From the NCBI RefSeq assembly GCF_965213555.1, contig NZ_OZ243890.1, forward strand, positions 2,046,001 through 2,110,000: a DNA stretch of 64,000 nucleotides, given 5' to 3'. The translations under genes were made by a program, and so were the position numbers. Positions 1 to 9,469 of this stretch are shown one piece after another (the first letter of the stretch is position 1; each line of letters opens with the position of its first letter). The notes below the pieces were generated by a model. That model saw only the letters and a list, made by a program, of their open reading frames with translations. It searched no databases and had not been told where the DNA came from. The stretch is from Acuticoccus sp965213555 (GTDB lineage: Bacteria > Pseudomonadota > Alphaproteobacteria > Rhizobiales > Amorphaceae).

Positions 1-1256
1 AGGTAGGGCTGGATCGACAGGTCGAGCTTGGAGCCGAAGCCGCCGCCGCACGCGGTGGGGACGACGCGCACCCGCTCCACGGGCAGGGCAAGGATCGCGG
101 CGAGCCCGTCGCGGTCCATCATCGGTGCCTGGGTGGAGGCGTAGACGTGCATGCGGCCTTCGACGACCTCGGCATACCCAGCTTCGGGCTCGATGTAGGC
201 ATGTTCCACGAAGGCGGTCGTGAACCGACCGCCGGCGACGACGTCGGCCCGTGCGAGCGCCGCGCCCGCGTCCCCACGCCGCACGAGGCCATGGCACATG
301 ACGTTGCCGGGTCGGCCCGCATGGATCGCCGGCGCGCCGTCGGCGGTCGCTTGGACGACGCTGGTGGCCGCCGCCAGCGGCGTGAACACGATCGGCACGT
401 CGGCAGGGTCGAGCCCGGCGACGGCGTCCGCCTCGCCCACCACCGCGGCCACCGCCTCGCCGCGGAACCGCGTCTCCGAGAGCGCGAACACGGGCTGGTC
501 GGCGAAGGCGGGGATGACGCCGAACTCGTTGACGCCCGGCACGTCCCTCGCCGTCAGCACGGCGACGAGGCCGGGCCGCGTGTCGAGGAACCCGTCGAGG
601 TCGCCGAGGGCGACGCTCGCGCGCGGGAACGGCGACCGCACCACCTTGAGCGCCAGCGCACCAGGCGGCGCGACGTCGTCGCCGAACCGCTCGGTGCCGT
701 CGAGCTTGGAGCGCCCGTCGAGCCGCGGCACCGCGCCGCCGACCCCTCCGCCGAGCGCGTGGCGCGACGGGCGGTCGAGCACCGCATCGACGATGGATCG
801 GTAGCCCGTGCAGCGGCACAGGACGCCGGCGAGGGCGACCTCGACCTCCGCCTCGCTCGGCGCCGCCCTGTGCCGCAGCAGCGCGGCCGCCGCCACGAGC
901 ATCCCCGGCGTGCAGATGCCGCACTGCGCGGCGCCGTGTCGGTGGAAGCGTTCGGCCAGCGCCCGGACTGCGGGGTCACGCCGCAGCCCGACAAGCGTCG
1001 TGACCTCTCGCCCGTCCGCCTGCTCGGCGAGGACGAGGCAGGCGCACACCGGCGCGCCGTCGAGCAGCACGGTGCAGGCGCCGCAGTCGCCGGCGTTGCA
1101 GCCCACCTTCACCTCGAGCGCGCCGAGCGGCCCGCGCAGGGCGTCCGAGAGCCGCTGGCCGGGGCGTCTGCCGAAGCGCGTCGGCGACCCGTTGAGCGTC
1201 AGCGCCACCTCGTCCACGCCGACGCTCAGCTCGGGTCGGGCAAGGAGGTCGGTCAT
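1..1256 (-). CDS. Molybdenum hydroxylase, fused 2Fe-2S and molybdopterin-binding chain (3' part outside window)
   Basis: Xanthine dehydrogenase/aldehyde oxidase-type catalytic chain, read from ATG at 1256 and still open at base 1 (418 codons visible). Residues 1-160 form a two-cluster 2Fe-2S module: Cys53, 58, 61 and 73 fit the plant-ferredoxin-type cluster, and Cys112, 115, 147 and 149 (QCGIC and CRCTGY) fit the second cluster. From about residue 180 the chain continues into the a/b hammerhead and molybdopterin domain, ending in the GGGFGSK region. Most bacterial relatives keep these on separate polypeptides, so this is a fusion. The start overlaps the stop of the FAD gene as ATGA, so the two are co-translated. 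The oxidised substrate (aldehyde, purine or N-heterocycle) cannot be read from the visible part. Confidence 0.9.
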   Translation of the reverse strand, partial: MTDLLARPELSVGVDEVALTLNGSPTRFGRRPGQRLSDALRGPLGALEVKVGCNAGDCGACTVLLDGAPVCACLVLAEQADGREVTTLVGLRRDPAVRALAERFHRHGAAQCGICTPGMLVAAAALLRHRAAPSEAEVEVALAGVLCRCTGYRSIVDAVLDRPSRHALGGGVGGAVPRLDGRSKLDGTERFGDDVAPPGALALKVVRSPFPRASVALGDLDGFLDTRPGLVAVLTARDVPGVNEFGVIPAFADQPVFALSETRFRGEAVAAVVGEADAVAGLDPADVPIVFTPLAAATSVVQATADGAPAIHAGRPGNVMCHGLVRRGDAGAALARADVVAGGRFTTAFVEHAYIEPEAGYAEVVEGRMHVYASTQAPMMDRDGLAAILALPVERVRVVPTACGGGFGSKLDLSIQPY

Positions 1257-2104
1257 GCCGCCGCCTCCCGCGGCGCAACGGCCTCGGCGAGGGCTCGTGC
1301 CACGAGGACGCGCACCGCGTCCCTGCGATAGGCGGCGGGCGCCCGCACGTCGTCGATGGGGGACAGGGCCGCGAGGTGCTCGTCCGCCACGAGGCCCCCG
1401 ATCGCCTCGACCCGCTCGCCGAGGAGCGCCGCCTCCAGCGTCGGCAGGCGCGCCGGCGCTGGCGAGCAGGCGCCGACTGCGACGCGCGCCGCGATGATGC
1501 GCCCCGTCGCATCCAGCGCCACGAGCGCCGCGACCGAGGCGATGGAGATCACAAGGTGCCGCCGTGCGCCGAGCTTCTGGAACGCACTCGCTGCGCTCGG
1601 CGGCTGCGGCGGGACGAGGATCGCGCTCACCATCTCCCCCGACACGAGGCAGGTGCGTCGCGGGGAGAGGATGAGGTCCGCGAGCGGGATGACCCGGCGC
1701 GCGCCCACGCGAGCGACCTCCACGGCGGCGTCGAGCACCAGGAGCGCAGGGACGCCGTCGGCGGCCGGAGAAGCGTTGCACAGGTTGCCGACGAGCGTCG
1801 CCGTGTTCTGGATCTGCACCGATCCCAACTGACGCGCGGCGCACTTCAGCGCGTCGAACGCGGCAGGGAGCGGCTCGCGCGCCAGCGTGCTCCAGGTCAC
1901 CGCCGCGCCGATGCGCCAGCCGCCGTCGGGGGTGCGCTCGACCCTTGCCAAGCCTTCGAGCCGGGTGACGTCGAGCAGCGGCCCGATCATCGGACGCTCG
2001 CCCGCGGCGGCAAGGACGTCGGTGCCGCCGGCGAAGATCCGCACCGGTCGTTCGGCCAGGTGGACCAACGCCTCGTCCAGCGTCAGGGGCGTCAGCGTGA
2101 CCAC
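1253..2104 (-). CDS. FAD-binding subunit of the molybdenum hydroxylase
   Basis: CoxM/XdhB-like medium subunit, which passes electrons from the iron-sulfur clusters to the final acceptor through FAD. The AGGTD motif lies at residues 25-29 and a TLVGNLCNASPAAD segment follows, both typical of FAD-binding PCMH-type subunits; the CO dehydrogenase flavoprotein C-terminal domain fills the rest. I chose GTG at 2104 (283 aa) because GGAG lies five bases upstream; an in-frame TTG at 2158 would add 18 residues and has no clear ribosome-binding site. It overlaps the fused catalytic subunit by four bases, so the enzyme is made from one transcript. Confidence 0.85.
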   Translation of the reverse strand: MVTLTPLTLDEALVHLAERPVRIFAGGTDVLAAAGERPMIGPLLDVTRLEGLARVERTPDGGWRIGAAVTWSTLAREPLPAAFDALKCAARQLGSVQIQNTATLVGNLCNASPAADGVPALLVLDAAVEVARVGARRVIPLADLILSPRRTCLVSGEMVSAILVPPQPPSAASAFQKLGARRHLVISIASVAALVALDATGRIIAARVAVGACSPAPARLPTLEAALLGERVEAIGGLVADEHLAALSPIDDVRAPAAYRRDAVRVLVARALAEAVAPREAAA

Positions 2105-2259
2105 GGCCGCTCCGGTTCGTTCGCGCGCAAACGGTACCGTTGCCGCCGCCGAAGTCAAATCATCGGCCTGCCTCTTCCGTAGGCGGCACGGGGACGGCGC
2201 GGAGTTGCCAAAGCGCCTGCCGCCTGGGACAGTCGCCGCCCGGTTCGCAAGGAGGCTTC

Positions 2260-3804
2260 ATGAACGGCGCAGAGAGCTTGGTGCGCACGCTCGCCGCGGG
2301 CGGCGTCGAGGTGTGCTTCGCGAACCCGGGCACGTCGGAGATGCAGTTCGTCGACGCGCTCGACCGCACGCGGCTGCTGCGCTGCGTGCTCGGCCTGTTC
2401 GAGGGTGTCGTCACCGGCGCCGCGGACGGCTACGCGCGCATGGCGGGCAAGCCGGCGGTCACGCTGCTCCACCTCGCGCCAGGCCTCGCCAACGGCGCGG
2501 CGAACCTGCACAACGCAAGGAAGGCGCGCACGGCGATGGTGAACCTCGTCGGCGAGCACGCCACCTACCACAAGGCCTACGACGCGCCGCTGACGGCGGA
2601 CATCGAGGGCACGGCCGCGCCGTTCTCCGACTTCGTGCGCACGGCGCGGACGGCCGCCGGCCTCGGTGCGGACGGCGCGGAGGCGCTCGCCGCGGCGATG
2701 AGCGCGCCGGGCCGCATCGCGACGCTGATCGCTCCGTCCGACACCGGTTGGGACGAGGGTGGGGAGGTCGCCGAGCCCGTCGCACCGCAGGGGCCGTCGC
2801 CCTACGACGAGGCGGCGCTCGACGCGGCGGCGGAGGCGCTCGCCGGCCCCGAGCCGTGCGTCATCATCGCGGGCGGCTCGGTGCTGGAGGCGCCCGAGCT
2901 CACCGGGCTCCTGATGGGGATCGCCGAGCGTACCGGCGCCAGGCTCTGGTCGCCCTCGTCGAACCGGCGGATCGAGCGCGGGCGCGGCCGGGCGAACTTC
3001 CCGAAGGTGCCGTTCCCGGTGGACGTCGCACGGGAGAAGCTTGCCGGCGCGCGCCACGCGATCCTCATCGAGGCCCGCCAGCCGGTGGCGTTCTTCGCCT
3101 ATCCCGGCAAGCCGAGCCTGCTCCTGCCCGACGACTGCGCGCGCATCGCCGTGGCCGACTTCCATCAGGACGGCCCCTCGGCGGTGCGCGCGCTCGCCGA
3201 TCGGCTCGGCGTCGAGGGGCCCCACGTGGTCGACGCGCCGAGGCCGGAGGACCCGCGCGCCGGTCCCATCGACTACGCCGCGCTCGGGGCGGCGGTGGCC
3301 GCGGCGTTGCCCGAGGACGCCATCGTGGTCGACGAGGGGGTGACGGCCGGTCGCGGCATCTACGCCGCCACCGTCGGCTCGCCGCCCATGAGCTGGATCG
3401 CCATCACCGGAGGCTCCATCGGCAACGGCCCGCCGCTCGCCGCCGGCGCCGCCGTCGCGTGCCCCGACCGACCGGTCGTGGCGCTCCAGGCGGACGGCTC
3501 GGCGATGTACACGATCCAGGCGCTGTGGACCCAGGCGCGCGAGAACCTCAACGTGACGACGGTGGTGTTCGCCAACGGAACCTACGAGATCCTGAAGCAG
3601 GAGCTCACCCGCGTCGGCGCCAACCCTGGGCGCAGCGCGCTCGACATGCTGGAGATCAACCGCCCACAGCTTGACTTCGTGGACATCGCGCGGGGCATGG
3701 GCGTGCCGGGCCGCAAGGTGGACTGCGCCGCCGAGCTCGCCCAAGCGATCCGCGACGCGGTCGCTGAGCCCGGCCCCAGCGTCATCGAGGCGACCCTCGC
3801 TTAG
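2260..3804 (+). CDS. Thiamine-diphosphate-dependent enzyme, acetolactate synthase/benzoylformate decarboxylase superfamily
   Basis: 514 aa, starting at ATG 2260 behind a good AAGGAGG site. Three TPP-enzyme domains are recognisable: an N-terminal pyrimidine-binding domain with the proton-relay Glu in LFEGVVTGAADGYAR (about residues 46-60), a central domain, and a C-terminal PP domain with ADGSAMYT and a downstream Asn for Mg-diphosphate (about residues 409-440). It lacks features that would mark it as biosynthetic acetolactate synthase, and a true ilvI lies at 41685. It is divergent from the molybdenum hydroxylase, which suggests a joint 2-oxo acid to aldehyde to acid route (decarboxylation, then oxidation). 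That pairing is inference; the substrate is unknown. Confidence 0.85.
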   Translation: MNGAESLVRTLAAGGVEVCFANPGTSEMQFVDALDRTRLLRCVLGLFEGVVTGAADGYARMAGKPAVTLLHLAPGLANGAANLHNARKARTAMVNLVGEHATYHKAYDAPLTADIEGTAAPFSDFVRTARTAAGLGADGAEALAAAMSAPGRIATLIAPSDTGWDEGGEVAEPVAPQGPSPYDEAALDAAAEALAGPEPCVIIAGGSVLEAPELTGLLMGIAERTGARLWSPSSNRRIERGRGRANFPKVPFPVDVAREKLAGARHAILIEARQPVAFFAYPGKPSLLLPDDCARIAVADFHQDGPSAVRALADRLGVEGPHVVDAPRPEDPRAGPIDYAALGAAVAAALPEDAIVVDEGVTAGRGIYAATVGSPPMSWIAITGGSIGNGPPLAAGAAVACPDRPVVALQADGSAMYTIQALWTQARENLNVTTVVFANGTYEILKQELTRVGANPGRSALDMLEINRPQLDFVDIARGMGVPGRKVDCAAELAQAIRDAVAEPGPSVIEATLA

Positions 3805-3826
3805 CCGGGGGCCGCGGACCCGATCC

Positions 3827-4924
<1,098 letters not shown>

Positions 4925-4925
4925 G

Positions 4926-5660
4926 CTACCGTCTCAGGAGGTTGGCGAGCGCACCGAACGGGCCGGCTCGCTCCGGCGCGCGCGCCGGCGCGGTCGGTTC
5001 TGGGGACGCCGGTGGTTCCGCCGACGCGGGTGCCTCGGCGCGTGCGGCCGAACGGGCGGCTCGTCGGGCCGCGCCGGTCGAGCGCGCCCCCTCGCCCAGC
5101 CGCAGGTGGACGGCGGACGCGAACTTGGCGTCCTCGCCAGCGGCGAGCAGCCCCGCCTCCTCGGCGAAGGCAGTGAGCATCGGCTCCAGCCAATCCCCAT
5201 CCGACTTCGCGAAGTCGTGCAGGACGTAGCCCGGCACGAGCTCCTTGCGGCCGGGGTGGCCGACACCGATGCGCAAACGCCGCGTCGCGTCGCCCACGTG
5301 ACGCGACAGCGACCGCAGCCCGTTGTGTCCGCCGGTCCCGCCGCCGGTCTTCACCTTGAAGCGGCCGGGCGGCAGGTCGATCTCGTCGTGGACGACCACG
5401 ATGTCGTCGGGCGGCACCTTGTAGAACCGTGCCGCCTCGGCGACCGCGCGACCGGACTCGTTCATGTACGTCACGGGCTTCACGAGGAGGACCCGGGTGC
5501 CGTCGACGGTCGCCTCGGCCACCTCGCCCTGAAACTTGCCACGCCAGGGCGCGCCGTTCCACCGAGCATGGATGCGCTCGACGGCCATGTAGCCGACGTT
5601 GTGCCGGTTGGCGGCGTACTGCGCGCCCGGGTTCCCGAGGCCGACGATGAGCTTCAGCAC
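4926..5660 (-). CDS. pth: Peptidyl-tRNA hydrolase with a C-terminal Ala/Pro/Arg-rich extension
   Basis: Cleaves peptidyl-tRNA released from stalled ribosomes. GLGNPGAQY at residue 7, the catalytic His in NRHNVGYMAV (about residue 20) and GGGTGGHNGLRS (about residue 110) identify Pth. The start is GTG. At 244 aa it is about 50 residues longer than the usual 190-200. The extra tail (from about residue 190) is low-complexity Ala/Pro/Glu/Arg sequence ending in a short helical-looking GALANLLRR. It sits eight bases downstream of rplY and one base before ychF, as part of a translation operon. Confidence 0.93.
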   Translation of the reverse strand: MLKLIVGLGNPGAQYAANRHNVGYMAVERIHARWNGAPWRGKFQGEVAEATVDGTRVLLVKPVTYMNESGRAVAEAARFYKVPPDDIVVVHDEIDLPPGRFKVKTGGGTGGHNGLRSLSRHVGDATRRLRIGVGHPGRKELVPGYVLHDFAKSDGDWLEPMLTAFAEEAGLLAAGEDAKFASAVHLRLGEGARSTGAARRAARSAARAEAPASAEPPASPEPTAPARAPERAGPFGALANLLRR

Positions 5661-5668
5661 GGCGCCGG

Positions 5669-6370
5669 TCAGCTGGCCTCGTCGCCCTCGGCGGAGCCTT
5701 CGCCCTCGCCGCCGCCCGCGCCGTCGCCCCCAGTGACCTCGTCGCCCTCGGCGACCTCGATGGCGGGAACGTCGCCGGGCGCCTCGGGCTCCTCGTCGGG
5801 CACGTCCTCCACGGGCGTCGCGATGGTGGCGATGGGGAACGCCTCATCGTTGGTGAAGGTGACGTCGGGCGGCAACGTCAGGTCCTCGGACGTGATGGTC
5901 GCGCCGATCTCGAGGCCCGCGAGCGAGACCTCGATGGCTTCGGGGATCGTAGTCGCGCCAGCCTCCACCGACACCGTGTGGGCGACGATGTTGAGCACGC
6001 CGCCGTCGCGCAGCCCGACGCACTGATCCTCGCCGACGAAGCTCACCGGGACGTTCACGGTCACCCGCGAGCGGGCGGTGACGCGCAAGAAGTCCACGTG
6101 CATCAGCTTCTCGCCGACGGGGTCGCGCTGATAGTCGCGGGCGAGGGCCTGGACGGTGCGTCCGCCGACGTCGATCTGCCAGAGGTTGGTCCTGAAGCCG
6201 CCTCCGTAGAGCGCGAGCGTCACCTCCTTGCGGGGGATCGCGATCGCCTCGGGGGGCTCGTTGTTGCCGTAGATCACGGCCGGGATCTGGTCGCCTCGCC
6301 TCAGTGCGCGCGCGGCCCCCTTGCCCGTCCGTTCGCGCACGTCGGCCTTCAGCGTGAAGCCTTCAGCCAT
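5669..6370 (-). CDS. rplY: Large ribosomal subunit protein bL25, Ctc/TL5 long form
   Basis: 233 aa. Residues 1-95 are the 5S-rRNA-binding L25 domain and residues 100-190 the beta-rich TL5/CTC C-terminal domain. It ends with an acidic Gly/Glu/Asp tail of about 40 residues, common in alphaproteobacterial L25. AGGAG lies eight bases before ATG 6370. A short hairpin (GGAGCC, loop CTC, GGCTCC; 6395-6409) lies in the leader between this gene and the kinase upstream. It is the first gene of the rplY-pth-ychF unit. Confidence 0.95.
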   Translation of the reverse strand: MAEGFTLKADVRERTGKGAARALRRGDQIPAVIYGNNEPPEAIAIPRKEVTLALYGGGFRTNLWQIDVGGRTVQALARDYQRDPVGEKLMHVDFLRVTARSRVTVNVPVSFVGEDQCVGLRDGGVLNIVAHTVSVEAGATTIPEAIEVSLAGLEIGATITSEDLTLPPDVTFTNDEAFPIATIATPVEDVPDEEPEAPGDVPAIEVAEGDEVTGGDGAGGGEGEGSAEGDEAS

Positions 6371-6504
6371 CGGTGTCTCCTAAGGTGTCATGGCGGAGCC
6401 CTCGGCTCCAGCGCCCAAGCGCGGCCCGCCTCCAGGGGTGCGGGCCCACGCGGTATAGGGATCGCCCAACGCCCTGGCAAGGCGGCCGTTCAGGAGACGG
6501 CGGC

Positions 6505-7944
6505 TCAGGCGATGGCGGCCCGGCGCACGGACAGGTCGACGGGCCGGTCCGGGATCGTGATCTCGAAGGCGGCGCCGGTCGGCGTGTCGAGGAGGGTGAG
6601 CTCCCCGCCGTGCGCCCGCACGAGCTCGGCGGCGATGGCGAGGCCGAGCCCGGTGCCACCGCGCCGTACGTTTCCCTTGAAGGGTTGGAACAGCGCCTGG
6701 CGCACCGCGTCCGGCACGCCGGGCCCCGTGTCGGACACCACGATGCGCACTAGGCTGCCGGCCCGCTCGGCGGCGACGGCGAGGCGGCGGACCACGGCGT
6801 CGTGCGGATCCGCCTCCAGCGCGTCCATCGCGTTGCGGCAAAGGTTCATGAGCACGCGGTAGAGCTGGTCGGGATCGGCGTCGATCTCCATCGCGTCGTC
6901 GACGAGGATGCGGAACTCGATGGTGGGATGCATGTCGAGGCCGAGGATCTCGCCGACGTCGGAGGCGAGGTGCTCCAGGTCGATGAGCCGGCGCGAGGGC
7001 GGCGCCTCGCCGGCGCGGCCGTAGGCGAGCACGCCGGAGGTGTAGCCGACCGCGCGGTCGAGGGCGCGCACGAGCTTGGGGACGAAGCGCTGCACCGTGG
7101 GGTCGGGGATGGCGGCGAGGCGATCGGAGAAGAGCTGCGCGGACGCGAGGAGGTTCCTGAGGTCGTGGTTGATCTTGGAGACCGCGAGCCCGAGCTCGGC
7201 GAGCCGGCGCCGCTCGGTCATCGTGTCGGCGAGCTGGCGCTGCATCACCGCGAGGCAGCGCTCGGCGTCGCCGATCTCGTCGGAGCGGCGCGACGGCGCG
7301 ACGGTGCGCGTCGCGTCCTCCGGATCGTTCGCGAAGTCGATCATCGCGTCGGCCAAGCGCTTCACCGGGCGCACGAAGAGCCAACGCAGCGCCATGAAGA
7401 CGAGGAGCGCCGTCACCACCGAGATGACGAGGGAGAGGGCGAGGATGTTGGCCGAATAGGCGAGCATGTCCGCCCTCAGCGCCGTCTCGTCCAGGATGAC
7501 GTCGACCTCCTCGGCACGACCCTCGGGCATGGCGGTGACGCGCAGGATCCGTCCGTTCGGCGCGAACAGGGTGTCGAAGGCCGCCAAGATGGACTGCGCG
7601 ATGGTCTCGTTGCCAAGCTCCACGTGGCGGTCGACCATGGTGGGCGGTGCCGCCATGGCGATGAGCCGACGCCGCTCGCCGTCGCGGTGGGAGATCGCGA
7701 GGGTGTCGGTGGCGTCGAGCAGGCGCAGCTTGAGCTGCTCGGGCACGTTCTTCGTCTCGGCGATGATGGCGGCGGCGACGGACGCGTTGCGGTGGGCGTC
7801 CGCGAGCCACGTCTGGCGGTGGTTCGCGATGGACGGGACGAAGATCAGGACCTCGGACAGCATGACGAACAGGACCGTCAGGACGAGGAGCTTCGTCCCG
7901 AGCCCGGTCCGCGGCAGGAGCCGCCGAGGTTGTTCGTCCACCAT
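6505..7944 (-). CDS. HAMP-domain sensor histidine kinase, membrane-bound
   Basis: 479 aa from ATG 7944; an upstream in-frame start at 8022 would add 26 low-information residues. A first membrane segment (about residues 17-38) and a second (about 165-187) flank a periplasmic sensor region of roughly 125 residues. A HAMP linker follows, then a dimerisation helix with the phospho-accepting His in KINHDLRNLL (about residue 240). The ATPase domain has the N box in LMNLCRNAMDAL, G1 in DTGPGVPD and G2 in GGTGLGLAIA. No response regulator lies beside it, so it is an orphan kinase here. The signal is unknown. Confidence 0.88.
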   Translation of the reverse strand: MVDEQPRRLLPRTGLGTKLLVLTVLFVMLSEVLIFVPSIANHRQTWLADAHRNASVAAAIIAETKNVPEQLKLRLLDATDTLAISHRDGERRRLIAMAAPPTMVDRHVELGNETIAQSILAAFDTLFAPNGRILRVTAMPEGRAEEVDVILDETALRADMLAYSANILALSLVISVVTALLVFMALRWLFVRPVKRLADAMIDFANDPEDATRTVAPSRRSDEIGDAERCLAVMQRQLADTMTERRRLAELGLAVSKINHDLRNLLASAQLFSDRLAAIPDPTVQRFVPKLVRALDRAVGYTSGVLAYGRAGEAPPSRRLIDLEHLASDVGEILGLDMHPTIEFRILVDDAMEIDADPDQLYRVLMNLCRNAMDALEADPHDAVVRRLAVAAERAGSLVRIVVSDTGPGVPDAVRQALFQPFKGNVRRGGTGLGLAIAAELVRAHGGELTLLDTPTGAAFEITIPDRPVDLSVRRAAIA

Positions 7945-8071
7945 GATCGCGAGGTCACGTTCGCCGGGCGTCCCACGAGCCGTACCAAGACGGGCGGGCG
8001 GACGGTAGCGTGGGACGCGCAAAACATGCGGCAGCTCGGGTGAACGAGGGGCCCATGCCCACCCGGTCGCG

Positions 8072-9469
8072 CTAGACGCGCTTGAGGAGACCGAGGACGC
8101 GGCGCACCCAGGGCCTGTTGAGCTTCTCGCCGAGGTGGAGCGTGGCAGCTCGCTTGCCGGCCTCAGAAAGCGTCGGATAGGCGGGCACGAAGGAGGCGAG
8201 GGTGGCGAGCCGCACCTTGGCCGAAAGCGCGAGCGCGTACGTCGCGATCATGTCGCCGGCGGTGGGCGCGACGACGGTGGCACCGGCGAGCCTGCCGCGG
8301 CCGTCGAGGACGAGCTTCACGAACCCCTCGGTCTCGCCCTCGGTGCGCGCGCGGTCGTTGCCCGAGAGCGGAGCGACGACCGCGCGGGCCCGTGGGTCGC
8401 GGGCGCGCGCCTCCGCCTCCGTCGGCCCCACCTGCGCGAGCTCGGGCTGGGTGTAGGTCGTTCGCGGCATCAGCATCGGATCGTAGGCCACCGGCAGGCG
8501 GAAGACGATGGCGCGGACCGCGAGGCTGGCCTGGTGCCCTGCGACGTGGGTGAACTGCAGCCCGCCGGTGACGTCGCCGATCGCGAAGATGCGGCGGTTG
8601 GTCGTGCGCATCCCCTTGTCGACGACGATGGCGCCGTCGTTCGTCGCGACGCCAGCGGCCTCGAGCCCCAGCCCGCGGGTGTTGGCGCGCCGGCCGGCGG
8701 CGACGAGGATGGCGTCGGCGCCGACGGTGCGCCCGTCCGCGAGGGTGAGGACGCGCGCGTTCCCCTCGCGGCGGCAGCGGGCGAGCTCGCCCCCCTCGAT
8801 CAGCGTGACACCGTCCCGTTCGAGGGAGGCGCGCACCACGGCGGCAGCGTCGGCGTCCTCCCTGGCGAGCAGCGTGCCGCGCTCGATGACGGTCACGGCG
8901 GAGCCGAGGCGGGCGAAGGCCTGGGACAGCTCAGCGCCGATGGGTCCGCCGCCGACGATGGCGAGCCGCTCGGGGCGCTCGGTGAGGTCGAACACGGTCT
9001 CGTTGGTCAGCGGCTCGCAGGTGGCAAGTCCATCGATGGCGGGGACGACCGGGCTCGATCCCGTGGCGACGACGAAGCGGCGAGCTCGGATCGTCTCGCC
9101 ACCCGCCTCCACCTTATCCGGCCCGGTGAACCGTGCGTCCGCCTGAATGACGCGCACGCCGAGCCCCTCGAAGCGCTCCACCGAGTCGTGCGGCGCGATG
9201 CCGGCGATGACGGCGTGCACGTGGGCGTGGACGGCATGGAAGTCGACCTGCGGCGTCGCGTGCACACCGAAGCGCGCCCCGTCGCGCGCCATGTGCGCGT
9301 GTCGCGCTGCGGCGATCAGCGACTTGGAGGGCACGCAGCCGTAGTTCAGGCAGTCGCCTCCCATGCGGCCGCGCTCGATGAGGACCACCTCGTGGCCGAA
9401 CGTGGCCGCGGCCGCAGCCACGGTGAGGCCCGCCGAGCCGGCGCCGATGACGCAGATGTCCGCCCTCAC
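8072..9469 (-). CDS. FAD-dependent pyridine nucleotide-disulfide oxidoreductase (mercuric reductase/lipoamide dehydrogenase-like)
   Basis: 465 aa with GTG start 9469. The N-terminal FAD Rossmann motif is GAGSAGL (residue 8 on), followed by the redox-active pair in CLNYGCVPSK (about residues 41-50). A second Rossmann motif GGGPIGAE binds NAD(P)H, and a C-terminal dimerisation domain follows. There is no N-terminal heavy-metal domain and no C-terminal Cys pair as in true MerA, so mercury reduction is not supported. The start overlaps the stop of the TVP38 gene (GTGA). The pairing of such a reductase with a TVP38/TMEM64 protein recurs in bacteria, and its physiological substrate is unsettled. 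Confidence 0.88.
   Translation of the reverse strand: MRADICVIGAGSAGLTVAAAAATFGHEVVLIERGRMGGDCLNYGCVPSKSLIAAARHAHMARDGARFGVHATPQVDFHAVHAHVHAVIAGIAPHDSVERFEGLGVRVIQADARFTGPDKVEAGGETIRARRFVVATGSSPVVPAIDGLATCEPLTNETVFDLTERPERLAIVGGGPIGAELSQAFARLGSAVTVIERGTLLAREDADAAAVVRASLERDGVTLIEGGELARCRREGNARVLTLADGRTVGADAILVAAGRRANTRGLGLEAAGVATNDGAIVVDKGMRTTNRRIFAIGDVTGGLQFTHVAGHQASLAVRAIVFRLPVAYDPMLMPRTTYTQPELAQVGPTEAEARARDPRARAVVAPLSGNDRARTEGETEGFVKLVLDGRGRLAGATVVAPTAGDMIATYALALSAKVRLATLASFVPAYPTLSEAGKRAATLHLGEKLNRPWVRRVLGLLKRV

Noticed and set aside
147..1331. A 394-codon plus-strand open frame over the molybdenum hydroxylase
   Set aside because: Arg-rich low-information product antisense to a chain with all eight cluster cysteines in place; a GC shadow.
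2260..3804. A second biosynthetic acetolactate synthase
   Set aside because: It lacks the ilvI-type sequence around the catalytic Glu and the QHMGM-type C-terminal block, and it is next to a molybdenum hydroxylase rather than a regulatory subunit.
8072..9469. Mercuric reductase (merA)
   Set aside because: No N-terminal heavy-metal domain, no C-terminal vicinal Cys pair and no mer genes nearby; only the general disulfide-reductase fold is supported.
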